From: JAJRXR01 sp041987545
GTDB taxonomy: Bacteria > Planctomycetota > Phycisphaerae > Phycisphaerales > UBA1924
Length of the DNA: 64,000 nt
Direction: 5' to 3'
Assembly: GCA_041987545.1 (NCBI GenBank)
Contig: JBHIWH010000001.1
Span: forward strand, 496,001 to 560,000
Shown here: piece by piece, positions 1 to 6,903 of the stretch
Position numbering within the stretch: the first letter of the stretch is position 1
Layout of the letters: the number at the start of each line of letters is the position of its first letter
Program-made: the position numbers and the translations under genes
The notes under the pieces: generated by a model
Databases searched by the model: none
Seen by the model: only the letters and a program-made list of their open reading frames with translations
Told to the model about the DNA's origin: nothing

Positions 1-883
1 CCGGCTCGCCGGCGACGCCCGACCATCGGGCCAGCAGGGCGATGAGCCGCTCGGGGCGGACGCCCCGGTCGCGGTATGTGGTCAGGCGGGTGTCGCCGTG
101 ACGCTTGGCGAGGCGGCGCCCGTCGGCGCCCCGGACCAGGGGCAGGTGGGTGTAGGCGGGTCGGGGCGAGAGGCCGAGGGAGTCGTAGAGGCGGAGCTGG
201 CGGGCGGCCGAGTCGAGCAGGTCGTCGCCCCGGACGACGTCGGTCACGCCCTGGCGGGCGTCGTCCACGGCGACGGCGAGCTGGTACGACGGCTGGCCCC
301 GCTTGGTCCAGACGACGAAGTCGCCGACGCTCCGCGACGGGTCGATCGATTGAGCGCCGGCGAGGGCGTCCTCGAACTCGACGGCGCCGGGCTCGACGAG
401 CAGGCGCCAGTTCGTGTGCTCGTCGTCGAACGCGCTGGGGCGGGCGTCGGGGCGGAGCTCGGGCGGGAAGCGCTGCTCGGCGTCGCCGGCGTGGGGCGCC
501 GAGGCGGCGGCCTCGATCTGCGCGCGCGTGAGGTCGCACGGGTAGACGAGGCCGCGGGAGGCGAGCGCACGCAATGCGTCGCGGTAGGGCGCGAGGTCGG
601 TCAGCTGCGTGACCGGGCCCTCGTCCCAGTCGAGGCCGAGCCAGCGGAGGGTGTCGATGGTTTGCTCGATGGCGCCGGGTTTGACGCGGGGCGTGTCGAG
701 GTCCTCGACGCGGAGGAGGATGGACCAGCCGTTCTGGCGCGCGATGGCCCAGTTGACGAGGAACGTGCGCGCGTTGCCCAGGTGCAGGGCGCCGGTGGGG
801 GAGGGGGCGAGGCGGGTGCGCCGCGGGCGGTGGGGCGGCGATTGGGCGCTCTCAGGCGGGTGTTGCGGCGGGGAGGGATCCAC
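1..883 (-). CDS. gluQ: Glutamyl-Q tRNA(Asp) synthetase, 3' end cut by window
   Basis: A GluRS-like catalytic domain that probably charges the queuosine of tRNA(Asp) with glutamate. Translation from the GTG at 883 gives an N-terminal RLAPSPTGALHLGNARTF block (class I HIGH variant HLGN), the acceptor-binding RVEDLDTPR, and a KMSKS-like RLAKRHGDTRL near residue 265. The frame is open to base 1, so about 294 residues are visible. GluQRS enzymes are about 300 residues and lack the anticodon domain, which fits; a full GltX cannot be fully excluded because the end is missing. The usual CxC zinc pair is reduced to one Cys (YPCDLT). The start was chosen because TACCTT lies 10 nt upstream and no Shine-Dalgarno is present. 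It is divergent from the pterin dehydratase. Confidence 0.82.
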   Translation of the reverse strand, partial: MDPSPPQHPPESAQSPPHRPRRTRLAPSPTGALHLGNARTFLVNWAIARQNGWSILLRVEDLDTPRVKPGAIEQTIDTLRWLGLDWDEGPVTQLTDLAPYRDALRALASRGLVYPCDLTRAQIEAAASAPHAGDAEQRFPPELRPDARPSAFDDEHTNWRLLVEPGAVEFEDALAGAQSIDPSRSVGDFVVWTKRGQPSYQLAVAVDDARQGVTDVVRGDDLLDSAARQLRLYDSLGLSPRPAYTHLPLVRGADGRRLAKRHGDTRLTTYRDRGVRPERLIALLARWSGVAGEP

Positions 884-893
884 GGGTGGATTG

Positions 894-903
894 AAGGTAG
901 ACT
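894..903. promoter_or_regulatory. Overlapping divergent -10 elements (gluQ / pterin dehydratase)
   Basis: The ten bases aaggtagact hold TACCTT on the minus strand (899-894, 10 nt before the gluQ GTG) and TAGACT on the plus strand (898-903). The two hexamers share the central TA. Plus-strand transcription would start near 910 and give a leader of about 54 nt before the 964 start. No clear -35 was recognised for either. Confidence 0.5.
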
Positions 904-963
904 CCGGAGCCCGCGTCGACGGATCGGCGGGGCGATGTGTGCGAGCGGCGGGAGGCGCCAGCG

Positions 964-1257
964 ATGACGAAGCTGACCGACGAGCAGATCCAGGCCGAGC
1001 TGGCGAAGCGGCCCGACTGGTCCCAGTCCAGCGAGACGATCACGCGGACGTATCAGTTCGAGGATTTCGTGCAGTCGATGCGGTTTGTGGACCAGGTCGC
1101 GGAGGCCGCCGAGGCGGACCAGCACCACCCGGACATCCTGATCCGGTACAACAAGGTGACGCTGACGCTGTCCACGCACGACGCGGGCGGGATCACGGGC
1201 AAGGACTTCGCGCTGGCGCGGAAGGCGGACGACTTCGCGGGCCAGCTGGTCGCCTGA
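964..1257 (+). CDS. Pterin-4a-carbinolamine dehydratase
   Basis: A 97-residue protein of the PCD/DCoH (PhhB) family, which dehydrates 4a-hydroxytetrahydropterin to recycle the pterin cofactor. The family core is visible: an amphipathic start (LTDEQIQAELAKRPDW), FEDFVQSMRFVDQVAEAAE, then the catalytic ADQHHPDI motif at about residues 53-60 and a C-terminal THDAGGITGKDF. The ATG at 964 is preferred over the upstream GTG at 937 because GGAGG (951-955) lies 8 nt before it and the family normally starts here. No aromatic amino-acid hydroxylase is nearby, so the pathway partner is unknown. Confidence 0.9.
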   Translation: MTKLTDEQIQAELAKRPDWSQSSETITRTYQFEDFVQSMRFVDQVAEAAEADQHHPDILIRYNKVTLTLSTHDAGGITGKDFALARKADDFAGQLVA

Positions 1258-1287
1258 GGGCGATCAAGAGACGAATCCGGGCGCGGC

Positions 1288-2037
1288 TCACTTGAGCTCG
1301 ACGGACCAGTACGCCTCGTCCAGGAACGCCTTCCAGGAGGCGTACTTCTGCCGGCCGAGGCGGACTGTCACGAGCGGGTTCCGCTTGGGGCGGACGGGCT
1401 TGCGGACGAGCTTCATGCTCGCCTGGTCGGGCGTGCGCCCGCCCTTGCGGGAGTTGCACCTGATGCAGGCGCACACGAGGTTCTCCCACGTGTCGGGCCC
1501 GCCCTGGCGGCGGGGGACGACGTGGTCGATCGACAGCTCGCTCGTCGGGAAGAGCTTGCCGCAGTACTGGCACGAGTTGCGGTCCCGCGCGAACAGGTTG
1601 CGGCGGTTGAGCTTGACGCCCTGGTCGGGCAGGCGGTCGTAGCCCAGCAGCCGGATGATCCGGGGGACCGGGATCTCGAGGCGGACGGTGCGGATCCAGT
1701 CGTGCTTCTCGCGCTCGAACTCGCGCTTGAACTCGGCGACGTCGAGCCAGGACTCGAAGTCGTGGTTCGAGTAGACGCCCTGGTCGTGGTCGATGATCTC
1801 GGCGGCGTCGCGGGCGAGCAGGCAGAAGGCCTGGCGGGCGGAGATGACGCGGACGGCGACGTAGAGCTTGTTGAGGACAAGGACCTTGGCGTCGAGGCCT
1901 TCGTTCTTGAATGCGAGGGCGGCGCCGGCGGCCGAGTCGAGGGCCGTCGCGTCAGCCGCCCGGGCTGGCCCCGGGGTGTCGGCGTCGGCGGCGCTGGCCG
2001 TCGGACGTCTGTGGCTCTCTCTGGATCGGCGTCGCAT
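1288..2037 (-). CDS. HNH endonuclease family protein
   Basis: A 249-residue protein with an HNH nuclease domain in the C-terminal half. Two zinc-type CxxC pairs frame the motif (CQYCGK and CIRCNSRKGG), with SIDHVVPRRQGG giving the catalytic His and WENLVCAC the Asn. The N-terminal half (LVLNKLYVAVRVISARQAF) matches the stand-alone HNH proteins common in planctomycetes and other bacteria, which are not tied to restriction systems. The first 40 residues are low-complexity, so the true start may be later. No methylase or mobile element lies nearby; the biological role is unknown. Confidence 0.85.
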   Translation of the reverse strand: MRRRSRESHRRPTASAADADTPGPARAADATALDSAAGAALAFKNEGLDAKVLVLNKLYVAVRVISARQAFCLLARDAAEIIDHDQGVYSNHDFESWLDVAEFKREFEREKHDWIRTVRLEIPVPRIIRLLGYDRLPDQGVKLNRRNLFARDRNSCQYCGKLFPTSELSIDHVVPRRQGGPDTWENLVCACIRCNSRKGGRTPDQASMKLVRKPVRPKRNPLVTVRLGRQKYASWKAFLDEAYWSVELK

Positions 2038-2067
2038 GGGTCTGAGTCCGGGTCTCCCCGCCGAGAT

Positions 2068-2096
2068 GTTGTACGGACAAATCCACGGGTATTCAA
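2068..2096 (-). promoter_or_regulatory. Sigma-70-type promoter of the HNH gene
   Basis: On the minus strand TTGAAT (2096-2091), a 17-nt spacer and TACAAC (2073-2068) make a good housekeeping promoter. The transcript would start near 2061, leaving a short leader with a GGGGAGA ribosome site before the ATG at 2037. Confidence 0.6.
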
Positions 2097-2190
2097 CACG
2101 GTCCCGGATGAAGGATGCGACAAACCTGCCTGAGAGCGCATCCAGGCGGATCGTTCCCGGTCGTCGGGTCGAGTCTGGGGGTGGCGCGGA

Positions 2191-2544
2191 TCAGGCGTCG
2201 GCCGGCTTGGCCGGCGGCGTCGGCGGGCCGTCGGACCGGATCGCGTGGATCAACTGCTCGGCCTTCTTTGGCGAGATCATGCCCCACGCGACCGCGTTGG
2301 AGATCTGGTTCTCGGCCTCCTCGGTCGAGGAGCCCAGCAGCTTGCGGGCGTCGTCGGGCGAGATGGAGCCCTCGGCGACGTAGGCGGCGATCTCCCGCCG
2401 AGTGTTCTCTTTCGAGCGGGTCTCGAGCGCCTTGCGGATGTTCGAGAAGACGAGCCACGTGATCAGGGCCGCGCCGCCCAGGGCGATCATCAGGATCGGG
2501 ATGACCTCGTCGGTGTCGGCGAGCGTGAGGACCTGATCGTTCAT
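2191..2544 (-). CDS. Small single-pass membrane protein, unknown function
   Basis: A 117-residue protein with no family recognised. After a short polar start it has one hydrophobic segment (IPILMIALGGAALITWLVF, about residues 13-31), then a basic stretch and a helical, charged cytoplasmic part with two similar units (ISPDDARKLLGSSTEEAE and ISPKKAEQLIHAIRSD) that look like SHOCT-type short helical repeats. The tail is rich in Pro and Ala. The ATG at 2544 is chosen because the membrane segment follows directly and the upstream extension is arginine/proline-rich and unlike a protein. It may be a membrane-tethered regulator or scaffold; this is a guess. Confidence 0.7.
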   Translation of the reverse strand: MNDQVLTLADTDEVIPILMIALGGAALITWLVFSNIRKALETRSKENTRREIAAYVAEGSISPDDARKLLGSSTEEAENQISNAVAWGMISPKKAEQLIHAIRSDGPPTPPAKPADA

Positions 2545-2679
2545 GGCGTGGCTCCGGGGACAGTGTGCCCGAACCGGCCCGCGACCACAAGGGCGGGCCG
2601 ACACGGGTCTGCTTGGGAGTTCGGGGGAGGGGATTTCACGGACCACCCGCGCGGTGGGCGGGCCGGGCGATGGGGCGGG

Positions 2680-4287
2680 CTAGTGGCGGAAGTGGCGGGC
2701 GCCGGTGGTCAGGCAGGTGACGCCGCGGGCGTCGCAGAGGTCGAAGGTCTCCTGGTCCCGCTTGGAGCCGCCCGGGTGGACGATGAGGCGGGCGCCGGCG
2801 TCGATGAGGACCTGGGCGCCGTCGGGGAACGGGAAGAACGCGTCGGAGGCGGCGATCGGCGCGTCGCAGGCGGAGAGCGCGTCTCGGGCCTTCTCGGCCG
2901 CGTGCCGGCATGCGGCCAAGCGGTCCATCTGGCCCGCGCCGGCGCCGAAGAGGCGGACGGCGCCCGGGGCCTCCCGCGTCCGCCCGCCGAGGGCGATCGC
3001 GTTGCTGGACAGCGCGCGGACGCAGGCGACGAGGAAGGCGGCGTCGGCGAGCGCCTCGGGCGCGGGCTCGGGGCCGGCCGCGTGCGTCCAAGTGGCCGGG
3101 TCTGGCGCGCGGGTGTCGCGCTCCTGGACGAGGGCGCCGCCGACGATGGAGCGGTGCTCGAGCTTGCGGGCGCCGGAGGGCGCGTGCGAGCCGACGGCGA
3201 GCAGTCGTGCGTTCTTCCACCGCGCCGAGATCGTGGCCGCGGCCTCATCGTCGAACTCGGGCGCGATGACGACCTCGAAGAAGGACCCGCCCTCGGTGAT
3301 GGCGGTGGCGGCATCGGCCGAGAGCGGCGCGTTGAGGGCGAGGATCCCGCCGTAGGCGGCGACCGGGTCGCCCGCGATGGCCGCGGCGATGGCGGAGGGG
3401 GCGTCGGGAGCGATGGCGGCGCCGCAGGGGTTGGTGTGCTTGACGACGCAGGCGCCGGGTCGTGAGCCATCGACGCGGCGGAGGGCCTTGACGGTCTCGA
3501 GGGCGGCGGCGGCGTCGAGGATGTTGTTGTAGCTCAGGTCCTTGCCGGCGAGCTGGCGTGCGTTGACGATCGAGGGGCCGGCGGAGGCGGGGTCGCGGTA
3601 GAGGGCGGCGTGCTGGTGCGGGTTCTCGCCGTAGCGGAGGTCGTCNNNNNNNNNNNNNNNNNNNNNNNNNNNNNNNNNNNNNNNNNNNNNNNNNNNNNNN
3701 NNNNNNNNNNNNNNNNNNNNNNNNNNNNNNNNNNNNNNNNNNNNNNNNNNNNNNNNNNNNNNNNNNNNNNNNNNNNNNNNNNNNNNNNNNNNNNNNNNNN
3801 NNNNNNNNNNNNNNNNNNNGCGGTCGTACTGGCGGGGGGAGGTGACGACGGCGACCCAGTCGGCGTTCTTGGCGGCCGAGCGGATCATGGAGGGGCCGCC
3901 GATGTCGATGTTCTCGATCGCGTCGTCGCGGGTGACGCCCTCGCGGGCGATGGTGGACTCGAAGGGGTAGAGGTTCACGCAGACCAGGTCGATTGGCTCG
4001 ACGTCGTGCCGCTCGATCTCCTGGGCGTGGGTGTCGCGGCGGGCGAGGAGGGCGGCGTGGACCTTGGGGTGCAGGGTTTTGACGCGCCCGTCCATGATCT
4101 CGGGGAATCCGGTGAGGTCCTCGATCGGGCGGACGTCGATGCCGGCGTCGGTGAGTGCGCGTGCGGTGCCGCCGGTGGAGACGATCTCGACGCCGCGGGA
4201 CGCGAGAGCGCGCGCGAACGGGACGAGGTCTGCCTTGTCGGAGACCGAGAGCAGCGCCCGCCGAACGGGGATGAGGTCGCCTGGCAT
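2680..4287 (-). CDS. purH: Bifunctional AICAR formyltransferase / IMP cyclohydrolase
   Basis: Catalyses the last two steps of purine synthesis. The N-terminal MGS-like cyclohydrolase domain shows STGGTARAL, GRVKTLHPKVHAALL and NIDIGGPSMIRSAAKN. The formyltransferase domain restarts after the gap with LRYGENPHQ and carries the catalytic VVKHTNPCG and a C-terminal GGSKRDQETFD. Total length with the unknown bases is 535 residues, normal for PurH. The 174 N bases equal 58 codons and keep the frame; homologues need roughly that many residues here. It lies 33 nt downstream of the lipoprotein gene on the same strand and probably shares its promoter. Confidence 0.95.
   Translation of the reverse strand: MPGDLIPVRRALLSVSDKADLVPFARALASRGVEIVSTGGTARALTDAGIDVRPIEDLTGFPEIMDGRVKTLHPKVHAALLARRDTHAQEIERHDVEPIDLVCVNLYPFESTIAREGVTRDDAIENIDIGGPSMIRSAAKNADWVAVVTSPRQYDRXXXXXXXXXXXXXXXXXXXXXXXXXXXXXXXXXXXXXXXXXXXXXXXXXXXXXXXXXXDDLRYGENPHQHAALYRDPASAGPSIVNARQLAGKDLSYNNILDAAAALETVKALRRVDGSRPGACVVKHTNPCGAAIAPDAPSAIAAAIAGDPVAAYGGILALNAPLSADAATAITEGGSFFEVVIAPEFDDEAAATISARWKNARLLAVGSHAPSGARKLEHRSIVGGALVQERDTRAPDPATWTHAAGPEPAPEALADAAFLVACVRALSSNAIALGGRTREAPGAVRLFGAGAGQMDRLAACRHAAEKARDALSACDAPIAASDAFFPFPDGAQVLIDAGARLIVHPGGSKRDQETFDLCDARGVTCLTTGARHFRH
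3646..3819. other. Assembly gap (174 N) inside purH
   Basis: Bases are given as N. The gap falls between the cyclohydrolase domain and the formyltransferase domain. The reading frame is the same on both sides, so the estimated gap size is plausible but cannot be confirmed. Confidence 1.
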
Positions 4288-4320
4288 CTGTGGCTCGGGG
4301 GGCGCCGAGGGCTCTTGCGG

Positions 4321-5508
4321 CTACTGGCGCGGGTTGAACTTGATGATCCCGCCGGCGCGGGTGACGAGGTACAGCGAGCCGTCCTCGAACTCGCCCGCGA
4401 CGAGCATCTCGGCGCCCGGGACCTGGGCTCGGAAGATCACGTCGCCCCGCTCGGCGTCGACGGCGGCGAGCGAGTCGCCGTCCCAGACGATCAGCTCGCC
4501 GTCGCGGCTGGCGACGACGTAGCCGGTGAGCTCATCGTTCCGCCAGAGCAGGGAGCCGTCGTCGGTGGAGAGGGCGGTGAGCCCGTGGGCCCGGAGGGGG
4601 ACGAGCAGGGCGCCGTCGTGCAGGGCGGCGGGCTTGGTGATCGGGTACTCGGTGCGGACGCGCCAGGCGAGGGTGGCGTCGGAGTCGAAGGCGTAGACGG
4701 ACTGGTCGAGGCTGGGGACGAAGAGGCGCTGGCCGTCGGTCGGGGCCTGGTGGGCGACGCCGCCGTCGATCTTCGCGCGTCCGATCGAGGAGCCGGAGAC
4801 GGCGTCGAGGAAGAGGACGTCGCCGCGCTGGGAGACGGCGGCGATGAGCGAGCCGTAGATGTGGGTGGGTGGGGTCGTGATGGGGCCGGAAAGGCCGTAG
4901 GCCCACCCGATGAGTCCGATGTCGCGGTTGTGGGCGAGGACCTTGCCGTTGGCGGCGCCGGAGATCGCGAAGCTGCCGACGAGCGTGGGCGGGGTATCGA
5001 CGAGGAAGTCGAAGCGAGAGCGGGCGAGGAGGTTGCCGGTCTCGAGGCCCAGCTCGAAGAGCTCGGAGGCGGAGGAGGAGAGGATCATGTCGCCGTCGCG
5101 GACGAGGCCGACGAACTTGGTGTGCTCGGAGCCCATCTGCGAGCTCCAGACGAGGCGGCCCGAGTCGTCCTCGAGGACGGAGATGTGGCTGGCGGACTCC
5201 TGGACGAGGATGCGGTCGTCGGCGGGCACGAGGGTGGTGATGGCGCCGCGGCGCGAGATGTAGGGGCGCGCGGACCAGTCCCAGCGGTAGCCGAGGCGGT
5301 ACCAGTCGTCGTGCTCGATGCGGAAGCCGTAGGCGTCGGTGACGGCGCCGCCGGTGGGGCTGTCGGGGTCGCCGACGCGGGTGGGCGCGGCGGGCGCGGA
5401 GGTCGTCGTGGTTCTGGAGGAAGAGGAGGAGGAGGTCGAGCAGGCGGCGAGGAGGCCCGCGGCGGCGAGGCCGGCGGCGAGGAGGGTGCGGGTGCGGGCG
5501 TTGGACAT
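4321..5508 (-). CDS. PQQ-like beta-propeller lipoprotein
   Basis: A 395-residue lipoprotein with a signal sequence and lipobox ending LLAAC at about residues 19-23, followed by a Ser/Thr-rich linker. The rest is built from propeller blades with the recurring pattern of a strand, a Gly-Asp turn and W or F (GRLVWSSQMGS, GNLLARSRFDF, ATLAWRVRTEY, GSLLWRNDEL, GDVIFRAQV). This is the fold of BamB and PQQ-binding repeat proteins, but no PQQ enzyme residues are evident. It may be a scaffold at the outer membrane. It is probably the first gene of a two-gene transcript with purH, which is an odd partner. Confidence 0.82.
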   Translation of the reverse strand: MSNARTRTLLAAGLAAAGLLAACSTSSSSSSRTTTTSAPAAPTRVGDPDSPTGGAVTDAYGFRIEHDDWYRLGYRWDWSARPYISRRGAITTLVPADDRILVQESASHISVLEDDSGRLVWSSQMGSEHTKFVGLVRDGDMILSSSASELFELGLETGNLLARSRFDFLVDTPPTLVGSFAISGAANGKVLAHNRDIGLIGWAYGLSGPITTPPTHIYGSLIAAVSQRGDVLFLDAVSGSSIGRAKIDGGVAHQAPTDGQRLFVPSLDQSVYAFDSDATLAWRVRTEYPITKPAALHDGALLVPLRAHGLTALSTDDGSLLWRNDELTGYVVASRDGELIVWDGDSLAAVDAERGDVIFRAQVPGAEMLVAGEFEDGSLYLVTRAGGIIKFNPRQ

Positions 5509-5588
5509 GCCGACGGTCTCCGTCTGGTGTGGGGGCGGGCGGCGGTCGCGGGGCCCGCGGCGCGGGCGTCCTGGGGCGGCCCGGGCGG

Positions 5589-5617
5589 AGTATGGGAGGC
5601 CCTCCGGGCCCGGTCAA
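5589..5617 (-). promoter_or_regulatory. Sigma-70-type promoter for lipoprotein-purH
   Basis: Minus strand TTGACC (5617-5612), 17-nt spacer, CATACT (5594-5589). The leader would be about 70 nt and ends with a GGAGA ribosome site before the ATG at 5508. Confidence 0.65.
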
Positions 5618-5638
5618 GCACGGGGCGCGGGCCCCGGG

Positions 5639-5666
5639 TTGACGGGGGCGGGGGCGGGGCGACGAT
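5639..5666 (+). promoter_or_regulatory. Promoter of ribE with start codon at the transcript end
   Basis: TTGACG (5639-5644), 16-nt spacer and a weak -10 GACGAT (5661-5666) end 6 nt before the ribE GTG. This leaves no room for a leader or an FMN riboswitch. Confidence 0.4.
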
Positions 5667-5672
5667 CCGGGC

Positions 5673-6347
5673 GTGTTCACCGGGTTGGTACGGGCGATGG
5701 GCCGGGTGGTCGAGGCTGAGGACGTCGGCGGGGGGCGGCGCCTGCGCGTGCGGCCCGAGGGCTGGGACCACACGCCGGCGCCCGGGGACTCGGTGTGCGT
5801 GTCGGGCTGCTGCCTGACCGTGGTGCGGATCGACCAGGGCGGGGACCTCGCGTTCGACGCGGTGCCGGAGACGCTGGCCAAGACGACCCTGGGCGGCTGG
5901 GAGCCTGGCGAGCGGGTGAACCTGGAGCACGCGTGCTGCGCGGACACGCTGCTGGGCGGGCACGTCGTGCAGGGGCACGTGGACGGGGTGGGCGAGGTCG
6001 CCGGGGTGGACGATTCGGACGGGCGGCGTGTGCGGGTGCGCGTGCCGTCCGAGTTGTCGGCGTACCTGCCGCCCAAGGGCTCGGTGTGCGTGGACGGCGT
6101 GTCGCTGACCCTGGCGGAGGTCGCGCCGGGGGAGGGCTGGTTCGAGGTCGCGCTGATCCCCGAGACGCTGGCGAGGACCACGCTCGATGCGCTCCGCGTG
6201 GGCGGCCGGGTCAACGTCGAGTGCGACCACATCGTCAAGTCGGTGGTGCACGCGGTGCGCACGCTGGTGGACGGCGGCGCGTCGGGCGGGGGCGGGGGCG
6301 GGGGCGGCGGCTCGGGCGCTGGGACGGGCGCGGCGGCGGGCGGGTAG
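5673..6347 (+). CDS. ribE: Riboflavin synthase, alpha chain
   Basis: Converts two 6,7-dimethyl-8-ribityllumazines to riboflavin. The 224-residue chain has the two tandem lumazine-binding barrels: MFTGLV start, GDSVCVSGCCLTVV and FDAVPETLAKTTLG in the first, then VQGHVDGVGEV, GSVCVDGVSLTLAEV and IPETLARTTLD in the second. The C-terminus is a Gly-rich low-complexity tail of about 30 residues not typical for the family. The start is GTG, fixed by the invariant MFTG. Other riboflavin genes are not adjacent. The stop TAG forms the first half of the ruvC -10 element. Confidence 0.95.
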   Translation: MFTGLVRAMGRVVEAEDVGGGRRLRVRPEGWDHTPAPGDSVCVSGCCLTVVRIDQGGDLAFDAVPETLAKTTLGGWEPGERVNLEHACCADTLLGGHVVQGHVDGVGEVAGVDDSDGRRVRVRVPSELSAYLPPKGSVCVDGVSLTLAEVAPGEGWFEVALIPETLARTTLDALRVGGRVNVECDHIVKSVVHAVRTLVDGGASGGGGGGGGGSGAGTGAAAGG

Positions 6348-6350
6348 GCT
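6345..6350 (+). promoter_or_regulatory. -10 element of ruvC (leaderless type)
   Basis: TAGGCT ends 7 nt before the ruvC GTG. Its TAG is the stop codon of ribE. A GGGACG 18 nt upstream could act as a poor -35. Confidence 0.5.
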
Positions 6351-6357
6351 CCCGAGC

Positions 6358-6864
6358 GTGCGCGTGCTTGGCATCGATCCCGGGCTCAGGCTGACCGGCT
6401 ACGGGTGCGTCGAGGGCGACCCGCAGCGGCCGACGATCGTGGAGGCGGGGGTGTTCCGCCTGTCGGCGCCGGGCGAGGGCGAGACGCTGAGCCCGAGGCT
6501 GGCCGAGTTGGACACGGATCTGCGGGAGCTGCTGTCGCGGGTGCGGCCCGGGCTGGTGGCGGTGGAGGGGTTGTTCGCGCACCCGGAGCGGCCCGAGGCG
6601 TCGATCAAGCTGGCGCACGCGCGGGGCGTTGTGCTGCTGGCGGCGCGGCGGGCGGGGGCGGAGGTGGTCGAGCTCAAGCCGAGCGAGGTCAAGCGGGCGA
6701 TGACGGGCTCGGGCCGGGCGAGCAAGGCGCAGATGCAGGGCGGGGTCGCGCGGTTCTATGACCTGGCGGAGGCGCCCAGCCCGGCGGACGTGGCCGACGC
6801 GCTGGCGGTCGCGGGGGCGGCGATCGCGCGGGCGTCGCACGCGGGGCGGCTGATCGGGCGGTGA
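6358..6864 (+). CDS. ruvC: Holliday junction resolvase RuvC
   Basis: A 168-residue endodeoxyribonuclease that cuts Holliday junctions with RuvAB. The RNase H-like core is clear: VLGIDPGLRLTGYGCVE holds the first catalytic Asp, LVAVEGLFAHP the catalytic Glu, and the C-terminal SPADVADALAVAGAA the last acidic residues. Length fits the family (160-175). The GTG at 6358 is chosen because the family begins at this beta-strand; the longer upstream frame overlaps ribE and has no homology-like sequence. ruvA and ruvB are not in the window. Confidence 0.95.
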   Translation: MRVLGIDPGLRLTGYGCVEGDPQRPTIVEAGVFRLSAPGEGETLSPRLAELDTDLRELLSRVRPGLVAVEGLFAHPERPEASIKLAHARGVVLLAARRAGAEVVELKPSEVKRAMTGSGRASKAQMQGGVARFYDLAEAPSPADVADALAVAGAAIARASHAGRLIGR

Positions 6865-6890
6865 GGGACGGGGGGATGCGGGGCGGGGGA

Positions 6891-6896
6891 TAGACT
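6891..6896 (+). promoter_or_regulatory. -10 element of the sigma-54 regulator gene (leaderless type)
   Basis: TAGACT with a 7-nt gap to the ATG at 6904 and no Shine-Dalgarno between them. Confidence 0.5.
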
Positions 6897-6903
6897 CGGG
6901 GCG

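Noticed and set aside
937..963. Longer start for the pterin dehydratase (GTG at 937)
   Set aside because: Adds nine residues not seen in the family; GGAGG at 951-955 supports the ATG at 964.
1288..2037. HNH gene as part of a restriction or mobile system
   Set aside because: No methyltransferase, integrase, repeats or composition shift next to it; the family also occurs as stand-alone genes.
5509..5672. Possible FMN riboswitch before ribE
   Set aside because: The conserved RFN segments were not found, and the promoter elements lie directly in front of the GTG, leaving no leader.
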